A stretch of 32,971 bases of DNA from the NCBI GenBank assembly GCA_027009115.1, contig JALVDI010000273.1, positions 1 to 32,971 of the forward strand, in the 5' to 3' direction. Below, piece by piece: positions 1 through 7,175 of the stretch. Position 1 is the stretch's first letter. Every line of letters begins with the position of its first letter. This DNA comes from Polyangiaceae bacterium. GTDB taxonomy: Bacteria > Myxococcota_A > Polyangia > Polyangiales > Houyiibacteriaceae. Both the position numbers and the translations under genes were made by a program. The notes under the pieces were generated by a model, which made no database searches, was not told the origin of the DNA, and worked only from the letters and a program-made list of their open reading frames with translations.

Positions 1-2
1 CG

Positions 3-110
3 GTCCCGCAGATCTTCATCGACGACCGCCCCTACGGCGGCTACTCCGATGTTGCCGCGCTGGACCGCCGGGGTGAGCTCGACGCCCTCCTCGGCGCCGG
101 CGAGCGCTAG
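3..110 (+). CDS. grxC: Glutaredoxin, C-terminal part (5' end outside window)
   Basis: The first 35 codons are the end of a glutaredoxin, a small thioredoxin-fold cytoplasmic protein that reduces disulfides with glutathione. The visible part has the glutathione-binding 'VPQIFID' strand with its cis-Pro, the 'GGYSDVAALDRRGELDALL' helix that closes the fold, and a short tail. The CPYC-type active site would lie upstream of the window. The length of this piece matches the C-terminal third of an 85-90 residue GrxC. The glutaredoxin family call is firm; the symbol is less certain because the catalytic motif is not visible. Confidence 0.78.
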   Translation, partial: VPQIFIDDRPYGGYSDVAALDRRGELDALLGAGER

Positions 111-129
111 CCATCCAAGGGAGATTGTC

Positions 130-240
130 ATGTCCCGAACCGAACCAGAGCCTACGCGGGGACAACAACGGCGGAGGGCGTACGAAGCGGGTCGCACAGC
201 TCGGGTAAGGCGAGCCTACGCAGTTCAGCCCTTTGGATGA
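130..240 (+). CDS. Possible 36-residue Arg-rich peptide
   Basis: A short reading frame starts at ATG 130, preceded by a very good ribosome-binding site (AAGGGAGA, 5-6 nt before the ATG) and only 19 nt after the glutaredoxin stop. The product has 36 residues, nine of them Arg (including RRR at 14-16 and RR at 27-28), no signal peptide and no membrane segment. I do not recognise it. The strong SD and its position behind glutaredoxin argue for translation. The short length and the ease of open frames in GC-rich DNA argue against. A hairpin at 251-274 follows the stop codon closely, as expected for a transcript end. Confidence 0.35.
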   Translation: MSRTEPEPTRGQQRRRAYEAGRTARVRRAYAVQPFG

Positions 241-250
241 GCAAAGGCGA

Positions 251-274
251 GAGGCGGACCCGAGGGCCCGCCTC
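251..274. terminator. Hairpin between convergent genes
   Basis: GAGGCGG (251-257) pairs with CCGCCTC (268-274), with CC/GG pairing inside the loop. There is no T-run on either side, so it is not a textbook intrinsic terminator. It sits between the ends of two convergent transcription units (glutaredoxin/small peptide on plus, proline-rich protein on minus) and could serve both directions. Confidence 0.4.
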
Positions 275-307
275 TGTGTCGAAGGGTCGACGCGAAGGCG
301 GTCGCCC

Positions 308-1492
308 TCAGAAGGCGAAGACCTCTTCGTTGCTCGCGATCTCGCCCAGGCCGGTCTCGAGGCGTCCTTGGATCTCCGTCGTCTCATCGGCGAGCGCTTT
401 GAGCGAGCTGATCTCGCGGACGTACTCGGCGAAGAGGTTCGACTGGGTCCCGAGCACGCCCATGGACTGCTGGTTGTTCACCAGGATGACGTACTCCCCG
501 CTGCTGAGGTCTCCCTCGCCTACGTACAGCTCTTTCTCGACGTTTGAGCGAGACCGCTGGCTGGGGCGAATCCTTACCTTGCCGTTCCCGTCCTCCGGGA
601 GTGAGACGAAGCCCAGGTTGCATTGGTAGCGGTCGTCGGCGACGCGAATCAGGCAGCCGATGAGGGCCGTTGCGTTCTCCATCGAGGCCGCAGAGCGGTT
701 GAGCTCTTCGCGCCGCTGCTCACCGGCGGTCATCGCCGAGAGCGCCTCGATGCGGTCCCACATCTGGTTGACGCGGTTGTAGTAGTCGAAGAGCGCGTCC
801 ACCGTGTCGGTGCGGAAGAGCTGGTAGTTCTTGCGGGCGAAGACGTTGGCCGAGAAGGGCTTCTCGAGGGCGCGCAGTGCATCGATGGCTTCGTAGTCGA
901 CGGCGGGCGGGTTGCCGGCGCTGCCCCGCGCTTTGGTCACCGCCTGATCGATGAGGCGCTGCGCCTCCGAGAGGGTGTTGCTCGCCTCGCGGACGGCGGC
1001 GTAGATGTCCTTGCCGTCGCGGACCGCCATGTTGTGAATCTTGCGGTCGTTCATGACGCTGCCCGAGAAGTAGCCCAGGAGTAGGCCCAGGAGGCCTCCC
1101 AGGCCGAGGAGCAGCGCCGTGCGACCCTTCCGTTTGCGGCCGACCTCCGCGTCGTCGACCGGCTTGTCGTCGAGGACCAGCCGGACCTCCTGCGGGCCCG
1201 CCGCCACGGGCTGCTGAGCGGCGAACGGGTCGGCTGCCGCCGGGGGCGGCGCGGACGGTTGCTTCGGCTGGGCGAAGGGCGGCGCGACGATCCCCGGCCC
1301 TCCGGACGGCGGCGGGACGACACCTGCTGGGGGCGGGACCGCACCGCCGGGGGGCTGCTGGCCGGGGGGCGGCGCGGCCGAGCCGGGCGGTGGCGCGACA
1401 GCGTCCCCTCCCTGCGGGGTGTTGGGGGCGATGGTCCGGCCCAGGCGGGCTTTCAAGTCTTTGATTTTACGGGGTTTTTTGGTCGCAGCCAT
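308..1492 (-). CDS. Proline-rich one-TM protein of unknown function
   Basis: This 394-residue protein has three parts. Residues 1-22 are basic (KKPRKIKDLKARLGR). Residues 23-100 are Pro/Ala/Gly-rich and disordered. One strong TM helix lies at about 124-145 (GRTALLLGLGGLLGLLLGYF), flanked by a KRK stop-transfer signal. A region of about 250 residues follows, mostly helical, with Cys at 280 and 291. The layout predicts a cytoplasmic N-terminus and an envelope C-terminus, resembling proline-rich envelope-spanning proteins, but I recognise no family. I chose ATG 1492 because the longer frame upstream (to 1639) reads through a repeat-like GC palindrome at 1507-1541. It lies 76 nt downstream of the lipoprotein gene and may be cotranscribed with it. 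Confidence 0.75.
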   Translation of the reverse strand: MAATKKPRKIKDLKARLGRTIAPNTPQGGDAVAPPPGSAAPPPGQQPPGGAVPPPAGVVPPPSGGPGIVAPPFAQPKQPSAPPPAAADPFAAQQPVAAGPQEVRLVLDDKPVDDAEVGRKRKGRTALLLGLGGLLGLLLGYFSGSVMNDRKIHNMAVRDGKDIYAAVREASNTLSEAQRLIDQAVTKARGSAGNPPAVDYEAIDALRALEKPFSANVFARKNYQLFRTDTVDALFDYYNRVNQMWDRIEALSAMTAGEQRREELNRSAASMENATALIGCLIRVADDRYQCNLGFVSLPEDGNGKVRIRPSQRSRSNVEKELYVGEGDLSSGEYVILVNNQQSMGVLGTQSNLFAEYVREISSLKALADETTEIQGRLETGLGEIASNEEVFAF

Positions 1493-1506
1493 GGCTCGTC
1501 TCAGGG

Positions 1507-1541
1507 CCCCTCCCCCCTTGGGTAGAGCTGGAGAGGGGGGC
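1507..1541. repeat. REP-like palindrome upstream of the proline-rich gene
   Basis: CCCCCCT (1512-1518) is the inverted complement of AGGGGGG (1534-1540), with a 15-nt loop. Composition and layout resemble the short intergenic palindromes common in GC-rich bacteria, whose spurious translations read like 'LPPSPALPKGGG'. It lies in the gap before the start at 1492 and could also fold in the leader near the purine-rich stretch before that start. I see only one copy in this window, so repeat status cannot be confirmed here. Confidence 0.35.
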
Positions 1542-1568
1542 AAAGCTATTCGCTGTGGCCGAGACGTG

Positions 1569-2081
1569 TCAAGGCGCGCGCCGGCGGCGCGGTTCGGGAG
1601 CGAGCGGACGCAGCTCTTCGAGGTGCCCCAGGAAGGCATCGATGGCTTCCTCGGCTTCGCGCTGGGCTTCGATGGCCCGCAGCAAGGCGATGTCTTCGAC
1701 GAGCCCCCGGCGCAGGAGCTCCCGGTACTCGGCGAGGGCCTGCGCGCGCGCGTCGAGGAGCGCCGCGGCCCGCTCTCGGAGCCGGCGACCGCGCTCCGTG
1801 CGCAGCTCGAGGGCGCGGAGCTCGGACGCGTGTCGTCGCGCGGCGGGCAAGGCCCCCGCTTCGAGGAGGTCGCCGGCGCGCACGGGTAGGTCGGCGGCCA
1901 GGGCCTCGTCGACCTCGTCGAGGGCGAGCAGCTCGAGATCTTCGGTCAGGGCGCGTTGCAGGAGCGCCACGTCCTCCCGCAGCTCCGGGGAGACGGGCGG
2001 CGGTTCGGTGTCCCCCGCGTCGCAGGCTCCGAGGGCGAGGGCGAGGACGAGCGCTCGGCTCGGTCCGCACACTCCGCCCAC
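1569..2081 (-). CDS. Small helical lipoprotein, unknown function
   Basis: This is a 170-residue protein if GTG 2081 is the start (GTG 2072 is an alternative three codons later). The N-terminus is a short lipoprotein signal ending in a lipobox (ALGAC, Cys about 20), so it should be anchored to the inner or outer membrane. The rest is rich in Ala, Leu, Glu and Arg and looks like long amphipathic helices or coiled coil. No catalytic motif or known domain is visible. It starts 26 nt after the alpha/beta hydrolase stop on the same strand and is probably cotranscribed with it. The start is uncertain because both GTG codons have only modest ribosome-binding sites. Confidence 0.65.
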   Translation of the reverse strand: MGGVCGPSRALVLALALGACDAGDTEPPPVSPELREDVALLQRALTEDLELLALDEVDEALAADLPVRAGDLLEAGALPAARRHASELRALELRTERGRRLRERAAALLDARAQALAEYRELLRRGLVEDIALLRAIEAQREAEEAIDAFLGHLEELRPLAPEPRRRRAP

Positions 2082-2107
2082 GGTCCTCGCTCGCTCCGCT
2101 CGCCGCG

Positions 2108-2989
2108 TCACCCGGCTCCCCAGCCGCGCTCGCGGTAGAACTTCTCGATGCGAAGGTTGACCAGCTCCGGGTATTCGATGGCCACGTAGTGCGTCCCGCC
2201 GGGGACGACGAGCAACTCGGCGCCCGGGATCCGGCGCGCCATACGTTCGGCGGCGCTGCGGGGGGTGAAGAGGTCGCGGTCCCCCGCGATCACGAGGGTG
2301 GGGACGTCGACCTCGCCGAGGTAGCGGGAGGCGTCGTGCTCGCCGAGGAGCTCCAGGATCCGCATGTAGGTCTTCATGTCGAGCTCGGCGAAGGAGCCCG
2401 CCAGCCGCTGAAAGATACTGTCGTCCAGGGTACGGGCAGCGAGGCCGAGGCGCTTGGCCCACTGGACGGTTTCGGGCATGTGGACGAGCCGGCGTGTCAC
2501 CTTCTCGGCGAGGCGAGGGAAGCTGCCGACGCCCCGGATGAGCGGGGGCAGCAGGTGGCCCATGAAGCCGAGGTTCATCACCGTGTCCCAGGGGTGGCCG
2601 GCGACGCCGTTGATGAGGACGAGGTTGGCCACGCGTTCGGGGTGCCGCCCAAAGAGCTCCAGGGCGACCTGGACGCCCATCGACCAGCCCATGAGGGAAG
2701 CTCGCTCGGCGCCGGCGGCCTCCAGGACCGTCAGGGCGTCTCGGGTGTGGTCCTCGACCCTCAGTGCGTCGGGGTTGGCCGGCGGCCCGCTCCGGTAGAG
2801 GCCGCGGTAGTCCCAGGAGATGAATCGGTAGCGGTCCTGAAAGTAACGGATCTGGTGGGACCAGGCCATCCAGCTCCCGCCCAGGCCGTTGCAGAGCAGG
2901 ATCGGCGCCCCCTCTCCGACGACATGGTACGCCAGGAGTGTTCCGTCGTAGCCGCGGACATGGTGCTCTTCGACGCTCGGGGTCTTCAT
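2108..2989 (-). CDS. Alpha/beta hydrolase
   Basis: A full-length (293 residues) soluble alpha/beta-hydrolase. The oxyanion strand 'ILLCNGLGGSW' (about 30-40) is followed by the nucleophile elbow GWSMG (Ser about 103), a cap region (about 135-215), the acid in 'AGDRDLFTP' (Asp about 237/239) and His in 'GGTHYVAIEYP' (His about 267). The catalytic triad is therefore complete. No signal peptide is present. Substrate cannot be told; esterase, lactonase or haloperoxidase-like roles are all possible. ATG 2989 is given as start; an adjacent TTG at 2992 sits 9 nt after a TATGCT box (3002-3007) and would give a leaderless mRNA. It is divergent from trpG. Confidence 0.88.
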   Translation of the reverse strand: MKTPSVEEHHVRGYDGTLLAYHVVGEGAPILLCNGLGGSWMAWSHQIRYFQDRYRFISWDYRGLYRSGPPANPDALRVEDHTRDALTVLEAAGAERASLMGWSMGVQVALELFGRHPERVANLVLINGVAGHPWDTVMNLGFMGHLLPPLIRGVGSFPRLAEKVTRRLVHMPETVQWAKRLGLAARTLDDSIFQRLAGSFAELDMKTYMRILELLGEHDASRYLGEVDVPTLVIAGDRDLFTPRSAAERMARRIPGAELLVVPGGTHYVAIEYPELVNLRIEKFYRERGWGAG

Positions 2990-3001
2990 CAACGGGGCTC
3001 T

Positions 3002-3007
3002 AGCATA
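3002..3007 (-). promoter_or_regulatory. Candidate -10 box of the alpha/beta hydrolase
   Basis: TATGCT on the minus strand ends 9 nt before TTG 2992 and 12 nt before ATG 2989. There is no Shine-Dalgarno in between. It fits the TANNNT pattern seen before several other starts in this window. Confidence 0.35.
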
Positions 3008-3008
3008 C

Positions 3009-3025
3009 CTGGGCGGGCGTCCCAG
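3009..3025. promoter_or_regulatory. Inverted repeat between divergent hydrolase and trpG promoters
   Basis: CTGGG (3009-3013) and CCCAG (3021-3025) are inverted around a 7-nt spacer. The repeat lies between the candidate -10 boxes of the two divergent genes, where a shared operator would sit. The arms are short, so chance is a real alternative. No leader-peptide attenuator with Trp codons is visible. Confidence 0.22.
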
Positions 3026-3045
3026 AGTGCGATACGTGTAGGCGC

Positions 3046-3617
<572 letters not shown>

Positions 3618-3621
<4 letters not shown>

Positions 3622-4637
3622 GCGTACGTGAAGCTCTGGTGCAGCTCATGGCCGGTCGGTGCCTCGAGGCGGCGACGATGGAGGCGGCGATGGAGGAGAT
3701 CCTCCGCGGGGAGGCGCACCCGGCCGTGCTGGGCGCCTTCGCGGTGGCCCTGCGCATGCGTGGCGAGACGAGCGTGGAGATCGCCGCGGCCGTACGGGTA
3801 CTGCGGCGGGAGAGCCGCGGCCTCGATCTCAGCGACCTCGGGGTCCCTCTGCTGGACACCTGCGGCACGGGCGGCGACGGCCTCGGCACGTTCAACATCT
3901 CGACGGTTTCGGCGATCGTCGTGGCAGCCTGCGGTGTGCGGGTGGCCAAGCACGGCAACCGGGCTGTGTCGAGCAGGGCCGGGAGCGCGGACGTCCTCGA
4001 GGCCCTCGGGGTCCGCCTGGACGTCGACGACGCGACGCTGCGGAGCTGCGCCGAGGAGGTCGGCATCGCGTTTCTCTTCGCACCGTCGCACCACGCGGCT
4101 CTTCGTCACGCGGCCGCGGTTCGCCGCGCCCTGGGTGTGCGGACCTTCTTCAACCTGCTCGGGCCCCTTGCGAACCCGGCGGGCGCCACCCATCAGCTCC
4201 TCGGCGTGTACGACCCGTCGCGGGTCGAGGCGGTCGCCGAGGTGCTCGCCGAGCTCGGGACGACCGCCGCCTGGGTGGTGCATGGTGAGGGAGGCCTCGA
4301 CGAGATCGCGCCGACGGGAGAGACCCGTGTCGCCGAGCTGGTCGACGGGCGGGTGCGCACCCGTACGGTGACGCCGGAGGACTTCGGCGTCGAGCCGGTG
4401 CCCCTCGAAGCCTTGGGTGGGGGGGACGCGCGGCGGAACGCCGAGATCGCGCGGGAGGTGCTCGACGGGGAACCCGGCCCGGCCCGCGTCGCGGTGTTGC
4501 TCAACGCCGGCGCGGCGCTCTGTGTCGCGGGCCTCGCATCGGAGCCGCGGGAAGGGGCTGCGAGAGCGGCGCAGGCGATCGATCGCGGGGACGCGCGCCG
4601 GACGTTGGAGCGGTGGATCGCCGCGACGCGCTCATGA
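3618..4637 (+). CDS. trpD: Anthranilate phosphoribosyltransferase
   Basis: TrpD joins anthranilate to PRPP, the second committed step of tryptophan synthesis, in the cytoplasm. It is 339 residues, the normal length. The N-terminal helical domain is followed by the PRPP-binding loop 'DTCGTGGDGLGTFNIST', the 'KHGNRAVSSRAGSADVLEALG' segment that binds anthranilate and diphosphate, 'NLLGPLANPA', and the Mg-binding 'GLDE' motif. All key motifs are intact. ATG 3618 overlaps the trpG stop and the gene's own stop overlaps trpC (ATGA both times), so the three genes should be translationally coupled. Confidence 0.96.
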
Positions 4638-5410
4638 GCGTGCTCGACCGGATCGTGGCGCGCACCCGGCGTGAGGTCGAGCGCCGTCGCGCGCACCGAT
4701 GGAGCGCCCCCAAGCCTGTGGAACGTGCATGTGCCGCCGTCCGCGCGCTGCGCCGCCAGGGAGGGCCCCGGGTGATGGCCGAGGTGAAGTTCCGCAGCCC
4801 GAGCGCGGGCTGGATCCGTCGCCGCGCCCCGGGCGCTGCGACCTCTATCGCGCGGGCCTACGCGGACGCGGGGGCAGCGGCGGTGAGCGTGCTGGCGGAC
4901 GCGCCGGCGTTCGGTGGCGGCGTCCTCGACGTGCGGCGGGTGGCCGCGGCGGTGGACGTGCCGGTTCTCTTCAAGGGATTCGTCGTCGACCCGCTTCAGG
5001 TCGAGGTGGCGGTGCGCGCCGGTGCGTCGATGGTGCTCCTGCTCGTCCGCGCCCTGGGGGCGTCGGAGCTCTCGATGCTCGTGGAGTGCTGCGAGGCTTT
5101 GGGGGTCGCTCCGCTGGTGGAAGCGGCGGACGAGGACGAACTCGATCGGGCGCTCGCCACCGGCGCCCCCATCGTTGGCGTGAACGCCCGCGACCTCCAC
5201 ACCTTCGAGGTCGACGAGGAGCGCGCGTGTCGTTGCCTCGCCGGCATTCCTCGCGATCGCATCGCCGTCTACATGAGTGGTGTACGCTCCGCCGCGGACC
5301 TTCGTCGCGTCGGGGAGGGGCGCCCCGACGCAGTGTTGATCGGTGAAGGGCTGATGCGTTGCGAGGATCCCGGACGAACCCTCGCGAGCTGGCTGGAGGA
5401 GACGAAGTGA
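4634..5410 (+). CDS. trpC: Indole-3-glycerol phosphate synthase, with a variant active site
   Basis: TrpC closes the indole ring of CdRP by decarboxylating cyclisation. The 258-residue TIM barrel keeps most catalytic positions of the family (Sulfolobus numbering in brackets): Glu50 [E51] and Lys52 [K53] in 'MAEVKFRSPSAG', Lys114 [K110] in 'LFKGF', Glu163 [E159] in 'LVEAAD', Asn184 [N180] in 'VNARDL', Ser215 [S211], and the phosphate loop 'LIGEGLMR'. Two positions differ. Met214 stands where the family has the conserved Glu [E210] of 'ESG', and the usual KDF is KGF. It is monofunctional, with no TrpF domain. Start ATG 4634 overlaps the trpD stop; its stop overlaps the next gene (GTGA). Confidence 0.9.
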   Translation: MSVLDRIVARTRREVERRRAHRWSAPKPVERACAAVRALRRQGGPRVMAEVKFRSPSAGWIRRRAPGAATSIARAYADAGAAAVSVLADAPAFGGGVLDVRRVAAAVDVPVLFKGFVVDPLQVEVAVRAGASMVLLLVRALGASELSMLVECCEALGVAPLVEAADEDELDRALATGAPIVGVNARDLHTFEVDEERACRCLAGIPRDRIAVYMSGVRSAADLRRVGEGRPDAVLIGEGLMRCEDPGRTLASWLEETK

Positions 5411-6465
5411 AGCGCAAGACCGTGCTCGTGACAGGAGCGGCTGGGACCGTGGGTACCTACGTGGTCGCGCTCGCGGATGCCGCGGGGTACCGGGTGATCG
5501 CGACGGACCTCCGAGCCCACACGGTCCGCGAGCCGATCCGAGGCGAGGTGCGTGCCGCGGACCTGACGGACCCTGCGGCTTTGCCGGCGCTCGTCGAAGG
5601 GTGCGATGCCGTCATCCACACCGCGGCGCTCATGGACGTGGCGGCGGAGCCCGCGGCGCTCACGGCGGTCAACACGGACGCGGTGACGCGCCTGCACGCG
5701 GCGGCGAAGGAGGCGGGGTGCGAGCGCTTCGTGCATCTGAGCGGCGCCCGGCTTTATGCCTCGCAGGGTTCGGCTCCCCTCGGGGAAGACGCTCCGCTCG
5801 CGCCGCGGGGACCCTACGGGATGTCCAAGCACGCTGCCGAAGTGTACCTGCGGGGTCAGAGCGACGGGCCCGCCTGGACCATCTTGCGGGCGGCGCCGAT
5901 CTACGGGCGCCGGGGCCGGCACTTCGCCGCATCGCTCCTCGCCGTGGGGCCGATCCTTCGGCTGACCATGCCGATCCTCCCGCGCTTCGAAGGGGGGCCG
6001 CTGGGAACCATGGTCCATGCGGAGGATGTCGCGCGGGCGCTGCTCTTCGTCTTGGAGCAGCAGGAGACCCACTTCCGTGTATTCAATGTCTCCGATGGGG
6101 ACACGCTCTCCCTCGGCGAGCGCCTGTCCATCACCTTCGACGCTTATGGGCTGCGGACCGCCGCGGTGCCCAGCGGCTTCCGCGCCTACATTCGGGTCCT
6201 GGGCAGCGAGCGGCTCGACCGCGTCCTCGACCGCGCAGGCTTGATGGGTTGGAAGGCGGTGGTCGCTCGGCACGGGCTCAAGTCGGCGCTTCGCCCGAGG
6301 TTCGACCGCGAGGTGCTCGAGCTGGTCCACGAGGACCTCGTGGTCGACGCCTCGGCCCTCCGGGGCCTCGGCTTCACCCCTCGCTTTCCGCGCTTCGCCG
6401 CCGGCTGGGCGGAGGTCTTGCGCGTGTACCAGGCGGAGCGCTGGGTGCCTCGCTACGGGGGCTGA
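5407..6465 (+). CDS. Extended SDR family NAD(P)-dependent epimerase/dehydratase
   Basis: A 352-residue Rossmann protein of the extended short-chain dehydrogenase family. It has the cofactor-binding TGAAGTVG (9-16), an Asp after strand 2 ('IATDL', favouring NAD), 'VIHTAALMDV', 'FVHLSGARLYA' and the catalytic YGMSK (Tyr137, Lys141), as in sugar-nucleotide epimerases and 3-beta-HSD-like enzymes. The C-terminal region (about 250-352) is more divergent and would set substrate specificity, which I cannot name. GTG 5407 overlaps the trpC stop, placing it in the trp operon although no tryptophan step needs such an enzyme. Confidence 0.88.
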   Translation: MKRKTVLVTGAAGTVGTYVVALADAAGYRVIATDLRAHTVREPIRGEVRAADLTDPAALPALVEGCDAVIHTAALMDVAAEPAALTAVNTDAVTRLHAAAKEAGCERFVHLSGARLYASQGSAPLGEDAPLAPRGPYGMSKHAAEVYLRGQSDGPAWTILRAAPIYGRRGRHFAASLLAVGPILRLTMPILPRFEGGPLGTMVHAEDVARALLFVLEQQETHFRVFNVSDGDTLSLGERLSITFDAYGLRTAAVPSGFRAYIRVLGSERLDRVLDRAGLMGWKAVVARHGLKSALRPRFDREVLELVHEDLVVDASALRGLGFTPRFPRFAAGWAEVLRVYQAERWVPRYGG

Positions 6466-6497
6466 GGCGAGCGGGTGCGGCGCCAGGGGGCGGCTGC

Positions 6498-6503
6498 TAG
6501 CTC
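6498..6503 (+). promoter_or_regulatory. Weak -10-like box before the lipase-like gene
   Basis: TAGCTC ends 6 nt before ATG 6510. It matches only the TA of the TANNNT pattern and is listed because of its position in a 44-nt gap with no clear SD. Confidence 0.2.
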
Positions 6504-6509
6504 TCGGGG

Positions 6510-7175
6510 ATGGACGCCTGGCGCCGAGAAGCGACGGCGGTCGCGCTGCAGGGGGCGTTGATCGCGCGCCGTTTGATCCCGCGGCGCCTGCGCCGACCGC
6601 CGGGCCCGGGCGTCGAGGCGCGGGGGTTGGTCGTTTTCGTCCATGGCCTGCTCGCTGCGGGGCCCGTCTTCGATCCGCTTCGCCGGCGGGTGGCCCGAGA
6701 GCTGGGGTTGGCCACCCTCGACATCACCTACGGACCCCACCGGCACCTCGAATCGGTCGCTGCCGAGCTCCAGGCTCGTATCGAGGAGGTCGCGGAACCG
6801 CACCAGCCGGTCGACCTGGTGGGTCATAGTCTCGGCGGGCTCATCGCGCGGTGGTACCTGCAGCAGCTCGGGGGGAGGGGCCGGCGGCTGGTCACGATCG
6901 CCACCCCCCACGCGGGTACGCCGGTCGCGCGCTGGGTGCCCGGGCCCATGGGCAGAGCTTTGCGTCCGGGGAGCCCGTGGCTGCGACGTCTTGGTGATTC
7001 GGTGGACATCCCGCACCTGGTCGTCGTGGCCGACGGCGACCGCTTGGTCCCTCCCCAGAGCGCGGCGGCGGTCCGCGATGCGCGGATCGAGCGTTTCCCG
7101 GGGCTGGGCCACAACGAGGTCCTCTACGACCCGCGTGTTCAGCAGACGGTGGTCGAGGCGCTTGCGGGCCGCTGA
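6510..7175 (+). CDS. Lipase-like alpha/beta hydrolase
   Basis: This 221-residue protein resembles PGAP1/triacylglycerol-lipase-type hydrolases. It has the oxyanion 'VVFVHGLLAAG' (41-51), nucleophile elbow GHSLGG (Ser107), 'TIATPHAGTPVA' (a lipase-typical loop after strand 6), Asp in 'VADGDRLVPP' (about 175-177) and His201 in 'GLGHNEVLYD'. The triad is complete. No signal peptide is clear; the N-terminal 35 residues are Arg-rich. The last 37 nt overlap the end of the convergent pilS gene. Substrate is unknown. Confidence 0.85.
   Translation: MDAWRREATAVALQGALIARRLIPRRLRRPPGPGVEARGLVVFVHGLLAAGPVFDPLRRRVARELGLATLDITYGPHRHLESVAAELQARIEEVAEPHQPVDLVGHSLGGLIARWYLQQLGGRGRRLVTIATPHAGTPVARWVPGPMGRALRPGSPWLRRLGDSVDIPHLVVVADGDRLVPPQSAAAVRDARIERFPGLGHNEVLYDPRVQQTVVEALAGR

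Noticed and set aside
2990-3045. A tryptophan attenuator or leader peptide before trpG
   Set aside because: The gap is only 56 nt, shows no frame with Trp codons and no alternative hairpins followed by a T-run.
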